NCBI GenBank assembly: GCA_023910675.1
Contig: JAAVWC010000001.1
Span: 496,001 to 560,000 of the forward strand
Length of the DNA: 64,000 nt
Source: Gemmatimonas sp.
GTDB lineage: Bacteria > Gemmatimonadota > Gemmatimonadetes > Gemmatimonadales > Gemmatimonadaceae
Direction: 5' to 3'
This document shows positions 1-8,704 of the stretch, in pieces. The notes under the pieces are model-generated. The model had not been told where the DNA came from. It saw only the letters and a list, made by a program, of their open reading frames with translations, and did no database searches. Each line of letters opens with the position of its first letter. Positions within the stretch are counted from its first letter, which is position 1. The translations under genes and the position numbers were made by a program.

Positions 1-192
1 AGCAACATTACGCCCCTGCACGTCGCGGCCTCGCGCGGTGACGCCGCACTCTGCGACCTGCTGGTGGCGCGTGGTGCCGCCCCCCATGCCGTGATGGAAG
101 ACGGCACCACGCCGGCGCAGCTCGCGACCGCCCGCGGCTTTGCCGAGCTAGGCGAGAAGCTCGCCGCCCTGCCCCACGACGAGTCCGCCTGA
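1..192 (+). CDS. Ankyrin-repeat protein, C-terminal end (partial)
   Basis: Open from the first base to a TGA at 190-192 (63 residues visible). It contains a recognisable ankyrin pattern, TPLHVAASRGDAALCDLLVARG, followed by a second degenerate unit (DGTTPAQLATARG). Ankyrin repeats are protein-protein interaction modules; the rest of the protein and its partner lie outside the window. Its 3' end overlaps the 3' end of the convergent RND pump gene by about 45 bp. The repeat call is fairly safe; nothing more can be said of function. Confidence 0.7.
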   Translation, partial: SNITPLHVAASRGDAALCDLLVARGAAPHAVMEDGTTPAQLATARGFAELGEKLAALPHDESA

Positions 193-3100
193 CCGCGCGC
201 GCACGGGCTCGTCGTCACTCTCGAGCGCCGGTGCCAGCAACTTGTACATCACCGGCGTCACCAGCCGCGCAATGAGCGTGCTGCTCACCAAGCCGCCAAT
301 GATCACCCAGGCCAGCGGCGAATACAATCCCGACCCCTGAAATGCCAGCGGTAGCAGACCGCCAATGGCGGTCATGGTCGTGAGCACAATGGGCAGGAAA
401 CGCACTTCACCCGCACGTTGAATCGCTTCGTCCAGCGCGACGCCTTCACGACGTAGCTGGTCGGTGAAGTCGACGAGCAGAATGCTCGTTTTGATTTCGA
501 TCCCCACCAGCGCCACAAAACCGATCATCGCGGTGAAACTGAACGTGTAGCCGCTCAAGAGCAGCGCCAGGATACCGCCCACGACGCCAAGGGGAATCAC
601 GCTCGCCACCACGAGCGTGGTGCGGAAGTCGCGGAACTCGAGCACCAGAATGGCAAGAATCGCAAACACGGCTACGACAACAGCACCACCAATGCCGCCA
701 AAGCTCTCCTCCCGACTCTCGATCTCACCCGCCGGGACCAGCGTATAGCCCACGGGCAGGGCGATATCTTCCAACCGTTCGATGACCTGCTTGGTGACGG
801 CGTCGGTGTTGTAGCCCGAACGCACGTAGCTGGTCACCGTGACGGCGCGGGTGCGGTCGTTATGGTCGATGGTGGTGGGTGAACCGGCGAAGCGCAGACT
901 CGCAATCTGCGACAGCGGCACCATCGCCCCCGTCACACTGCTCACGAAGATGCGATCGAGTGCTTCGGGCGCCGGCCGGCCATTGTGCGCAATGCGCACC
1001 GTGAGCGGATACTCGTCGCCGTTGTCGGCGCGTATAGCACCAGCCTGCACCCCCGCAATTCCCAGGCGCAGCGTCCGCTCGACTTCAGCACTCGGTACCC
1101 CGAGCAGCCCCGCTTTCTGCTTGTCCACCACGAGGCGCAAATCAGAACGACGCAGGCGAACCGGGTTGTTCACATACTGCGTACCGTCGGTACCCTTGAG
1201 CACCTGCTCGAACCTGGACGCAATCTGCTGCAACGTGTCGAGGTTGGGCCCTTCCACACGCATCGCAATGGGCGCATCGATCGGCGGACCGTTCTCGAAC
1301 TCCTTGAGCTCGATGCGCGCACCGGGGTATACCGCCAACTTCTCACGCAGGGAATCAAGCGCGATGGGCGTGGCGTCGTTGTCGTACGACTTGAGCAGCA
1401 CGAGCAACTGCGCGCGATTGGGTGCCTCGGCACGCTGAAAGACGTTGTAGTACACATCAGGATTATCCTTGCCCACGTTGGCAAAGATGCCACGCGTGTC
1501 GGGATGTCCCCCAATGATCGCTTCGGCGTACTGCACGGCACGATCGGTCTCCTGCAGCGACGTGCCTTCGGGCGTGGTGATGTCTACGTGATACTGCGGC
1601 GTCCCGGCCTTGGGGAAGAGGGAGAAGCCCACCACCGGTACCAGCGCAAACGCGCCCACCACCAGCGCGAACGACGCCACGAGTGTCGCGCGCGGATAGG
1701 CCATGGCCCGCTTGAGCAGCGGCGCATACGTGCGGTGAATACCGCCGTCGAACCAGCGCAGCACCGCATTGCCGTCGGCATGTTCCTCGCGCGGCATGAG
1801 CCGGCTGGCCAGCCACGGGATGATCGTGAGCGAGACGAACAACGAGGCCAGCACCGCGTAGACCACCGCAATCGGCAGGGAGCGGATGTACTTGCCGGCA
1901 AGACCTGGAAGGAACAGCAGCGGTAGGAACGCGAAAATGAGCGTACCGGTAGCACCCAATACGGCCACACCGATCTGCTTGGTGGCCTCGATCGCCGCCT
2001 GGGTACGCGTGTATCCCTCACGCAGGAAGCGCGCAATATTCTCCACGACCACGATGGAATCGTCCACGAGCAAACCCAGTGCGATCACGAAGCCCACGAT
2101 CGACAGCTGGTTGATGGAATATCCCGTGGCGTACAGCAGCATCACGGCAATGGCCAGCGACGTCGGGATCGAGATCATCACGATGATCGACGCGCGCGTC
2201 CCCAGCGGCAGCAGCGTGATGAGCACGAGCGCAATGGCGATCAGGAAATCCCAGCCGAGGCGCGACAGACGCTCGTCGACATTACTCGACTGATCGAAGC
2301 CGCGTGCCAGCGTAATGCCTTTGGGGAGCGTACGCTCAACGCCATCGAGTGCATCCCACACGCGCGTCTTCACCGCCGAGATGTTGTTCCCCTTCTGCAC
2401 CGCGACGGTAATCCACATGGCACGCTGTCCGTTCCATCGACCCATGTGCACCGGGTCGCCGTCGGCCCACTGCACCGTCGCTACATCGGCGATGCGTACC
2501 GTGGCGCCATTGGCACCAGCGAGTACCGTGCGCTCCACATCGGCCGCAGTCTTGTAACGACCGGTCGTCGCGATGTTGTAGCGACGCGTGCCGACATCCA
2601 CCGAGCCGCCGGGAATCTGCAGATTGTCGCTGCCGAGCGCGTTCAGCACCTGACCGGGCGTGAGCCCCAACCGCGACAGGCGTCCGAGGTCGAGCGTCAC
2701 CTGCATTTCACGTGGCGGCGCAGCCCACCGTTCGGCCTTCTTCACACCGGCCACGCGTTCCAGCGCGTCCTCGATGCGTTTGGCGATATCGTCGACCTGC
2801 TGATACGGCGCACTCGGCGCCACGAGCGCCACCTGAAACACACTCAGGTCGGAGTTTTCGTTGCGCTTCACTTCGAGGCGCTGCAATGACGCCGGCAACT
2901 CCGGACGCAGTGCATTCACTTCGCGGATGACCTGATCGTACTTCCGCTCGGCGTCCGCATCGGCCTCGAACTCCACCTTGATGACCGACAGGCCATCGCT
3001 GCTGGTGCTTTCGAGTTTCTTGACCTCCTCAAGTGACTTGAGCTGCTTTTCGATGGGCTCCGTGACCAACTGCTCCATGTCTTCCGGACTCGCGCCAGGA

Positions 3101-3264
3101 TACACGGCGACCGTCGTAAAGATCGGGACTGGAAAGTCGGGATCCTCGGCGCGCGCGATGTTCATCCAGCTCACCCCGCCCAACGCGGCGAACATGAGGA
3201 AGACGAGCACGGTGAACTGCCACCGGCGAACGGAGAACTCGGTAAGTTTGCTGAGGAAGTTCAC
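148..3264 (-). CDS. RND-family multidrug/heavy-metal efflux pump, inner-membrane subunit
   Basis: 1038 residues, the usual length for an AcrB/HAE-type proton-driven pump. An N-terminal transmembrane helix (about residues 14-34) is followed by a large periplasmic loop starting PDFPVPIFTTVAVYPGASPEDMEQLV, then a block of helices near 335-490. The DDSIVVVENI segment of the proton-relay region is visible. A second periplasmic loop and a final helical block (about 855-1020, with GYTFSFTAMIGFVALVGIEIK) complete the duplicated RND architecture. It begins with a 4-bp ATGA overlap with the stop of the membrane-fusion gene, so the two are translationally coupled. Last gene of the tetR-tolC-MFP-RND unit. 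Substrate cannot be told from sequence; it resembles the MdtB/C-like and CzcA-like branches only generally. Confidence 0.93.
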   Translation of the reverse strand: MNFLSKLTEFSVRRWQFTVLVFLMFAALGGVSWMNIARAEDPDFPVPIFTTVAVYPGASPEDMEQLVTEPIEKQLKSLEEVKKLESTSSDGLSVIKVEFEADADAERKYDQVIREVNALRPELPASLQRLEVKRNENSDLSVFQVALVAPSAPYQQVDDIAKRIEDALERVAGVKKAERWAAPPREMQVTLDLGRLSRLGLTPGQVLNALGSDNLQIPGGSVDVGTRRYNIATTGRYKTAADVERTVLAGANGATVRIADVATVQWADGDPVHMGRWNGQRAMWITVAVQKGNNISAVKTRVWDALDGVERTLPKGITLARGFDQSSNVDERLSRLGWDFLIAIALVLITLLPLGTRASIIVMISIPTSLAIAVMLLYATGYSINQLSIVGFVIALGLLVDDSIVVVENIARFLREGYTRTQAAIEATKQIGVAVLGATGTLIFAFLPLLFLPGLAGKYIRSLPIAVVYAVLASLFVSLTIIPWLASRLMPREEHADGNAVLRWFDGGIHRTYAPLLKRAMAYPRATLVASFALVVGAFALVPVVGFSLFPKAGTPQYHVDITTPEGTSLQETDRAVQYAEAIIGGHPDTRGIFANVGKDNPDVYYNVFQRAEAPNRAQLLVLLKSYDNDATPIALDSLREKLAVYPGARIELKEFENGPPIDAPIAMRVEGPNLDTLQQIASRFEQVLKGTDGTQYVNNPVRLRRSDLRLVVDKQKAGLLGVPSAEVERTLRLGIAGVQAGAIRADNGDEYPLTVRIAHNGRPAPEALDRIFVSSVTGAMVPLSQIASLRFAGSPTTIDHNDRTRAVTVTSYVRSGYNTDAVTKQVIERLEDIALPVGYTLVPAGEIESREESFGGIGGAVVVAVFAILAILVLEFRDFRTTLVVASVIPLGVVGGILALLLSGYTFSFTAMIGFVALVGIEIKTSILLVDFTDQLRREGVALDEAIQRAGEVRFLPIVLTTMTAIGGLLPLAFQGSGLYSPLAWVIIGGLVSSTLIARLVTPVMYKLLAPALESDDEPVRARSGGLVVGQGGELLA

Positions 3265-4430
3265 GGCGTGTGCCCTCCGTTGCGCGCGGCGAGCGTTGGC
3301 GTCGCCGCAATGGTGCGTGAGGGGACCATGCTGTCGAGCGTAGCGGTGGTGATGATGCGAATGGGCGCGCCCGGCGTGACATAGGCGGCACCGCGCGTAA
3401 TGACACGCGCGTTCGCCGGCAGCCCGCTGATGGCCGCGCGATCGCCTTCAATGCCCGTCACCCGAATCCGGAGTGGCGCCGCCGTCAGTGCCGCGGTGGG
3501 CGTGCGCCCGCTCTGTACGGTGTACACCGTCGCGGAGTCACGATCGGCTTCGAGCAGCGCATCCACCGGCAGGAGCGATGCGCTCTGCTTGCCGCGTATG
3601 GTCACCGACATCTGCCCCACCAGCCCGCTCGGCAGTCCGTCGGCGTTCTGCACCGCCACTTCGACGGCGTAGGTGCCCGTGCGCGGATCGGCGGAGCGAC
3701 CCACGAGCACCACCTTCCCCGTGAAGCTCTTGCCGGGGAGCGCCTCGAAGCGCACCATCGCGGGGTCGCCCACATGTACGCGCAAGGCGTCGCGGTCCGG
3801 AAGTCCGGCGCGCAGCACACGCCCCCGTCGCGAACCGCCGAGCATGAGCACCGGGGTTCCCGGCGCCACGTTGCTGCCAGGCGTCACGAGCCGCTGCAGC
3901 ACGACGCCCGCTTCCGGTGCGGTGATGATGGCGTACTCGCGGTTCACGCGCGCACTCGCGAGATCGGCGCGCGCCGCTTCCAGCGCCGACATCGCGTCCT
4001 GTGCCTGCGCGAGCGTGGCGACGCTGTCGGCCGCGAGTCGCTGCACCCGCTGCTGATCGCGCTCCGCCTTATCGACGGCAACCTGCGCCTTGTTTACCGC
4101 CGCGTCGATCTCACGCAGGTCGAGCATGGCGAGGACTTGTCCGCGCTGCACCGTCGCGCCTTCGTCGACGAGGACGCGGGTGGCGATGCCGCCAATCTTG
4201 AAGCCGAGCGGAATCTCGTCGCGCGAGCCGAAGCTGCCGGTCGCGGTCACAAGCGCGGTGGAGTCACTGGATGTGGCATCCGCGACGGTAACGGGCACTG
4301 GCGTGACCCGGATCTCGGGCGCGGGAGCATCACTGCACGCCGCGAACAGGGGGAGCGCAACGGCCGAGAGATAGACAGTGGGGCGCATGAGCGGATGACG
4401 CTGAGCGGCGGTATGAGTGGGGGCAGTCAT
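3261..4430 (-). CDS. RND efflux periplasmic adaptor (membrane-fusion) lipoprotein
   Basis: 389 residues. The N-terminus carries a lipoprotein signal (VALPLFAAC, Cys at about residue 31), so it should be lipid-anchored on the periplasmic side of the inner membrane. The barrel-sandwich motif IATRVLVDEGATVQRGQVLAMLDLREIDAAV and an alpha-helical hairpin rich in Ala/Gln follow, then YAIITAPEAGVVLQRLVTPGSNVAPG, the second half of the lipoyl-like domain. This is the HlyD/AcrA family that links the RND pump to the outer-membrane channel. An internal ATG at 4388 would also give a normal lipoprotein signal; 4430 was kept because it sits closer to the upstream tolC stop. Confidence 0.9.
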   Translation of the reverse strand: MTAPTHTAAQRHPLMRPTVYLSAVALPLFAACSDAPAPEIRVTPVPVTVADATSSDSTALVTATGSFGSRDEIPLGFKIGGIATRVLVDEGATVQRGQVLAMLDLREIDAAVNKAQVAVDKAERDQQRVQRLAADSVATLAQAQDAMSALEAARADLASARVNREYAIITAPEAGVVLQRLVTPGSNVAPGTPVLMLGGSRRGRVLRAGLPDRDALRVHVGDPAMVRFEALPGKSFTGKVVLVGRSADPRTGTYAVEVAVQNADGLPSGLVGQMSVTIRGKQSASLLPVDALLEADRDSATVYTVQSGRTPTAALTAAPLRIRVTGIEGDRAAISGLPANARVITRGAAYVTPGAPIRIITTATLDSMVPSRTIAATPTLAARNGGHTP

Positions 4431-4458
4431 GAGGCGCGTCCTCGGGAGGGAGAGCGAG

Positions 4459-5874
4459 TTAGTTGGGCAGCGAGCGGAGGGCGGCGGCGCGTTCGAGGTC
4501 GACCACGCGCGTGGCGAAGCTGAAGCGGGTGATCACCTGATTGAGCGCGGCGCCGGTGAAGGCGGAGCGTGCGCTCAGGAATTCGATTTGCGTGGCAAGG
4601 CCTTCGGCATAGCGGCGTTGTACGAGCGAGAAGGCGCGCTGCGCCGAGGCGTAGCGGTCGTCGGCCGTGACGAGATTGCTGCGCGCGGCCTGCACCGCAT
4701 CCCAGGCGTTGAGGACATCGCGGCGCACGGCGCGTTCGGCTTCGCGACGCCGGAACTCGGCTTCGGTGCGCGACGCTCGCGCCTGTTCGCGGCGGGCGGC
4801 GTCCTGCGTACCGTTGAAGAGGTTCCAGCCGAGCACCAGCGACGCGAGCCCGACGTCGTTGTTGCGATTGAAGCGGTACGCGTCGCCCTGGACGCCGTAG
4901 CTGGCCCCCAGCGACAGATTGGGCAGGAAGGCGGACGTGGCGACGCGCTCTTGCGCGCGGGCGATATCAATGAGACTTCCGGTTTGCGCGAGCTCCTCTC
5001 GGCGTTGCAGCGCGCGGGACAGGAGCGTTTCGCGATCGAGCAGGGCGAACGCAGTTAGCGTACTGTCGCTCACGAGCGTCACCGCGGCATCGTCTGGCGC
5101 ATTGCGCAACAGATTGAAGCTGCGGCGCGCGCTTTCGCGCTGCCGGCGTGTTTCTTCGAGTTGCTGCAACAACTCGCTGCGTTCCGCGCGCGCGCGGAGC
5201 AGCACGTCGGGAGTGGCCTGCCCATTCTGAATGAGGCGCTCACTGACGCGGACGTTTTCGTCGAGCACCGGGAGTGTGGCTTCGAGCGTTTCGACGGCGC
5301 GCACCGTGGTGGCGTAGCCGAGCCACGCCTGTTGTACATCGGCAGCGAGCTGACGCATGGCGGCATGACGACCACTCCCCACGAGATCGCGCTGTGCGCG
5401 GGCTGCGGCGCGGGCCCCGAAGAGCGCGTCGTTGAAGAGCGGCATGCTCAGTTCGAGCTTCGTTTCCTGCCGGAAGGGAAGCGTGGCGGCGATGTTGGTG
5501 GGAAAGCGCTCCTGACCGATGAGCTGGTTGAGCGCGGCGTAGGCCGGGTTGATGAAGTCACCGATGTTCAGGACGCCGCTGAATTCGGAGTAGCGGGCGT
5601 TGAGGGCGACCGAGGGGAGAAAGCGGCCGTGGGCTTCACGCACGCTTTGTGTGGCTCGGCGGAGGGCGGCGCTCTGCTGCGCGATGGCGAGGTTGGCGTT
5701 GAGCGCCTCGTTCACGTAGCCGTCGAGGAGCGCGCGCGCCGTGACGCTGTCTCGTGCGACGCCCTGTGCCTGAACCGAGGTGGCCATCAGGAGGGCGAGC
5801 GTCAGGGCCACGATGACGGCCAGCGTGACGGCGCTCTTGAGTGGTCGGTAGAACAACGATTTGATGTTGAACAT
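4459..5874 (-). CDS. TolC-family outer-membrane efflux protein
   Basis: About 471 residues with a signal peptide (AVIVALTLALLMATSVQAQ) and two copies of the long coiled-coil helical repeat typical of OEP/TolC proteins. These lie in roughly residues 45-250 and 270-465; the second holds QAARSNLVTADDRYASAQRAFSLVQRRYAEGLA. It forms the outer-membrane duct of the RND pump encoded downstream. The open frame reaches a GTG at 5892, but that codon lies inside a TetR-type operator, so the ATG at 5874 is the more likely start. Confidence 0.88.
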   Translation of the reverse strand: MFNIKSLFYRPLKSAVTLAVIVALTLALLMATSVQAQGVARDSVTARALLDGYVNEALNANLAIAQQSAALRRATQSVREAHGRFLPSVALNARYSEFSGVLNIGDFINPAYAALNQLIGQERFPTNIAATLPFRQETKLELSMPLFNDALFGARAAARAQRDLVGSGRHAAMRQLAADVQQAWLGYATTVRAVETLEATLPVLDENVRVSERLIQNGQATPDVLLRARAERSELLQQLEETRRQRESARRSFNLLRNAPDDAAVTLVSDSTLTAFALLDRETLLSRALQRREELAQTGSLIDIARAQERVATSAFLPNLSLGASYGVQGDAYRFNRNNDVGLASLVLGWNLFNGTQDAARREQARASRTEAEFRRREAERAVRRDVLNAWDAVQAARSNLVTADDRYASAQRAFSLVQRRYAEGLATQIEFLSARSAFTGAALNQVITRFSFATRVVDLERAAALRSLPN

Positions 5875-5882
5875 CGCTTTTT

Positions 5883-5901
5883 GGACTAACACTGTTAAGT
5901 G
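5883..5901. promoter_or_regulatory. TetR-type operator in front of the tolC-like gene
   Basis: GGACTAACACTGTTAAGTG. It shares the core TAACACTGTYAAGTG with the palindrome upstream of the tetR gene at 6632-6650. It sits directly before the likely tolC start at 5874. Inference: the TetR protein represses the pump unit from here. Confidence 0.6.
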
Positions 5902-5958
5902 AGAGGGTGTGAAGAAGGGCGCCGAGGCGCCCTGGGTCTCAGAGCTGACGCACGAGGG

Positions 5959-6612
5959 TCAGTTCGGGTTTCGTACCGCTCCGCAGAGCACGCAGTTGCA
6001 GAGGGCGCGAACTACTTGCCGCGGGTCTCGGAAGGTGATGTGCGGATCATCGCAGTGGGTGAACCAGAGCGCGACGATCCCGTGAATACCCCCCCAGAAC
6101 ATCTGTGCCAGTTCGACCGCATCGGTATGTTCGGGGCGATAGAGCTGCTTATCGATCCCTTCCTGCACGGTCTGGAGGAGGAACTGATAGGCGTCCTCGT
6201 CCGGCATCGGCATCATGTTGCCAGCAGCATCTTTCAACTGCTGCTGGTATGATGTCATGAACATGAAACGATACTGGCTCTGATTATCGAGCGCGAAGTC
6301 GGTGTAGGCCATGGCCAGCCGGCGCAGCCGCTCGATCGGGTCTTCAATGCGGCCAATCTTGAACATCGCGTGTCCCAGCGCCGTGAAGTCGGCGAGACAC
6401 AGCTCCACAATCAGGGCGTCCTTGTCCCGGAAGTGGTGATAAATGGCGGTGGGCGTATAGCCGATTTTCGCGGCAATGGCCCGCATGGTGGTCGCCTCGA
6501 CTCCCTCTGCCACAAACAGCTCCCGCGCCGCGTCCAGGATAGCCTGGCGCGTTTCGGCCTTTTGCCGTTCCCGGCGGGCCAGCGAAGCGGAGCGAATGGC
6601 GGAGGTGGTCAC
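5959..6612 (-). CDS. TetR/AcrR-family transcriptional regulator
   Basis: 217 residues. The N-terminal helix-turn-helix is canonical: ETRQAILDAARELFVAEG, then TTMRAIAAKIGYTPTAIYHHFRDKDALI (about residues 20-70). The C-terminal ligand domain is helical and contains a WGGIHGIVALWF segment typical of the TetR_C families. The start is GTG at 6612. It lies upstream of the tolC-MFP-RND genes on the same strand, with one operator in front of itself (6632-6650) and one in front of tolC (5883-5901). This fits an autoregulated local repressor of the efflux pump; the inducing ligand is unknown. Confidence 0.92.
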   Translation of the reverse strand: MTTSAIRSASLARRERQKAETRQAILDAARELFVAEGVEATTMRAIAAKIGYTPTAIYHHFRDKDALIVELCLADFTALGHAMFKIGRIEDPIERLRRLAMAYTDFALDNQSQYRFMFMTSYQQQLKDAAGNMMPMPDEDAYQFLLQTVQEGIDKQLYRPEHTDAVELAQMFWGGIHGIVALWFTHCDDPHITFRDPRQVVRALCNCVLCGAVRNPN

Positions 6613-6631
6613 AGGGGGACGATACGCTTTT

Positions 6632-6650
6632 CACTTAACACTGTCAAGTG
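6632..6650. promoter_or_regulatory. TetR-type operator (autoregulatory)
   Basis: CACTTAACACTGTCAAGTG is a 19-bp near-perfect palindrome placed 20 bp before the tetR start. Its right half recurs at 5883-5901. A palindrome of this size directly upstream of a TetR gene is the usual arrangement for autoregulation. Confidence 0.7.
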
Positions 6651-6991
6651 GCTGACGACCGGGCGCTCGACCCCGGTGATCCTGTCGCCTGCCGTGAGAC
6701 CCGGCCGTTCGGCCACTCCACGAAAAAGGGCTTTGCCCGCGGCAAGGTACTACATGATGACTTCGCAGCTGTAGTCAGGCCTCATCGCCGCCAAGCTCTG
6801 CCTCGCTGGCAGTGGTACATCTGACAGATCTTTGGTGCTCAAGCCAGCGCGAAGTCCGAGTAGCCCGATCTAGTCGTAGATGGGAAGTTGGATTACGCGG
6901 ACTCAACGCTCGCGTTCGGCAATTGGGTCGGGGCTATTTGCCACTGCCTCGTCTTCGTACTGCTTGAGGATCTGGCGCTTAGTCCTTATTA
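6651..6991. other. Intergenic stretch with no recognised gene
   Basis: About 340 bp between the tetR operator and the first IS630-type element. Stop codons occur in all frames and no convincing RBS-led ORF or RNA gene was seen. A short hairpin-like segment around 6655-6720 superficially resembles part of a tRNA but does not fold into one. Confidence 0.4.
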
Positions 6992-8100
6992 ACCCGGCCA
7001 GCGTTTAGTTGACATATTAGAGTTCTGGTGCTATCTTGCATCATGACGCACCCCGATGCGCGCACCCTGAAGCCGGCGGCGCAGGCCGAGAAGCGGCGGA
7101 TCGCGATGACCATGCGCGAAGCCGGCACCCGCTTCAGCGAGATTGGGCGCGCGTTGGGGGTGCACTACATGACCGTGTCGAAGTGGTGGGATCGGTACCA
7201 GGACGGTGGCGCCGACGCGCTGGCGGCGCAGAAGCGTGGGCCCGCGGTCGGGGCGCATCGCCGTCTGACCGCCAAGCAGGAACAGGCGATACAGCGTGCG
7301 ATGACCGACTCGACGCCCGATCAACTGAAGCTGCCGTTCGCGTTGTGGACCCGCGCCGCCGTCGTGCAATGGATCAAGCGGAAGTACGGGTTCACCCTGC
7401 CGGTGCGCACGATGGGGCACTATCTCGCGCGTTGGGGCTTCACGGCGCAGAAGCCGATCAAGCGGGCGTACGAGCAGCGGCCCGAGGCCATCGCGGCGTG
7501 GCTCAAGACCGAGTATCCGCGGATCAAGCGGCAGGCGGCCGCCGAGGGGGCAGAGATCTACTGGGGCGATGAAACGAGCCTCAGCACGAGCGATCCGCGC
7601 GGCCGCGGCGTCGCGCCCAAAGGCAAGACACCGGTGCGCCCGATCCTCTCGCAGCGCCAATCGGTCAGCTACCTCTCCGCGATCAGTAACAGCGGCCTCC
7701 TCCGCTTCATGGTGCTCAAGAAGGCGGTCGACGCGCCCACGCTCATGACCTTCCTCAAGCGTTTGTGCAAAGACGCGGGGCGCAAAGTCGTGCTGATCTT
7801 GGACAACCTCAACGTGCACAAGGCGAAGGACGTGCGCGCGTGGGTGGCGGAGCACACGGACCTGATCGCGATTCACTACCTGCCGCCCTATGCGCCAGAA
7901 CTCAACCCCGACGAGTATCTAAACGGGGACCTCAAGATGCAGGTCGCGCAGCGCGCGCCGGCTCGTGATCGCGCCGAGTTGGAGCGGACCGCCACGCGAC
8001 GACTGCGGTCACTGCAGCGCCGCCCCGAATGCGTCAAGAAATTCTTCCATCATCCACGCGTGCAATACGCGGCGTGATGTCAACTAAACTGTGGCCCAAG
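6992..8100 (+). mobile_element. IS630-type element, copy A1
   Basis: A 1109-bp element bounded by the TA duplications expected for IS630 (6990-6991 and 8101-8102). Its ends share the inner inverted repeat GTTTAGTTGACA (left 7001-7012, right about 8078-8089). The second copy of identical length lies in inverse orientation at 37045-38153. The target context is TTAT-TA-ATAA, nearly the same as at the other copy. Confidence 0.9.
7043..8077 (+). CDS. IS630-family transposase (copy A1)
   Basis: 344 residues from the ATG at 7043. The N-terminal helix-turn-helix (MREAGTRFSEIGRALGVHYMTVSKWWDRY) is followed by the DDE catalytic core: IYWGDETSL supplies the first Asp, VVLILDNLNVHKAKDV the second, and LPPYAPELNPDEYLNGDLK the final acidic position. 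Compared with copy A2 it differs at a few residues (Tyr/Ser in GHxLARWGF, SDPRGRGVAPK versus SGPRGRGFAPK, KKAVD versus KQAVD). The two copies have therefore begun to diverge. Confidence 0.92.
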   Translation: MTHPDARTLKPAAQAEKRRIAMTMREAGTRFSEIGRALGVHYMTVSKWWDRYQDGGADALAAQKRGPAVGAHRRLTAKQEQAIQRAMTDSTPDQLKLPFALWTRAAVVQWIKRKYGFTLPVRTMGHYLARWGFTAQKPIKRAYEQRPEAIAAWLKTEYPRIKRQAAAEGAEIYWGDETSLSTSDPRGRGVAPKGKTPVRPILSQRQSVSYLSAISNSGLLRFMVLKKAVDAPTLMTFLKRLCKDAGRKVVLILDNLNVHKAKDVRAWVAEHTDLIAIHYLPPYAPELNPDEYLNGDLKMQVAQRAPARDRAELERTATRRLRSLQRRPECVKKFFHHPRVQYAA

Positions 8101-8354
8101 TAATAAGAGGGGTCACTCCACTCCAATGAAGTGTGCCATTAAAATCGACATTGACACCAATGACCCTGAAACATAACGTGACCATCATGATGGACGGTGA
8201 CACGTCACGCCGCCATCGCAGCGACGCCTGATGACGCCCCTCAACGCAGCCCGATGACCGGGGCACGGACTGCGCAAATCATTTCGACCAATGTCAGATC
8301 GGCGCGACGAATCCTCGCGCCGAAATCGCACGCCACTCCAGCGTTAGAGGTAAC

Positions 8355-8670
8355 ATGAATCGCAGCAAAAGGCTAATTGCCGCAAGACTCCGCAGGACGA
8401 CTCTTCTGGTGATTGCAGGCGGGCTCGTTGGAACTGGGTGTTCTGATGCGTCTACGTCTATGACGGGCACGAGTGAACAGATGCCTCGTCGCTCCGCAAG
8501 CAAGACCGAAACCAACAAGTCGATCAAGGGCGATTTCACGTACACGTTAAAGACGTTCGACGCTCAGGGTCGTGCCCGCAGCATCACCGGCGACGCGTCG
8601 GTTGACGATCCAGTGGAGCGAGGTAAGCCATCAATCGCACTGCGCAAAACGTCTGCATCGAAACGGAACC
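8355..8670 (+). pseudogene. Lipoprotein gene, 5' part, truncated by an IS3-type element
   Basis: It begins MNRSKRLIAARLRRTTLLV and has a clear lipobox (LVGTGC, Cys near residue 29), so the product would be a lipoprotein. About 105 residues are native before the frame runs into the IS at 8671. No family is recognised. The native part ends with ...TLKTFDAQGRARSITGDASV. Its missing 3' half may be the glycine-rich reading frame at 34753-35805, which starts right after the second copy of the same IS; that is inference. Confidence 0.65.
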
Positions 8671-8704
8671 TGTCAATGAGTTTGAGACACCGGGTGGGTG
8701 GGGT

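Noticed and set aside
6655..6735. Stretch that on the minus strand looks like parts of a tRNA-Ser (GTGGCCGA..., a T-arm-like stem)
   Set aside because: No acceptor stem, anticodon arm or proper T-loop can be formed; not called as a tRNA.
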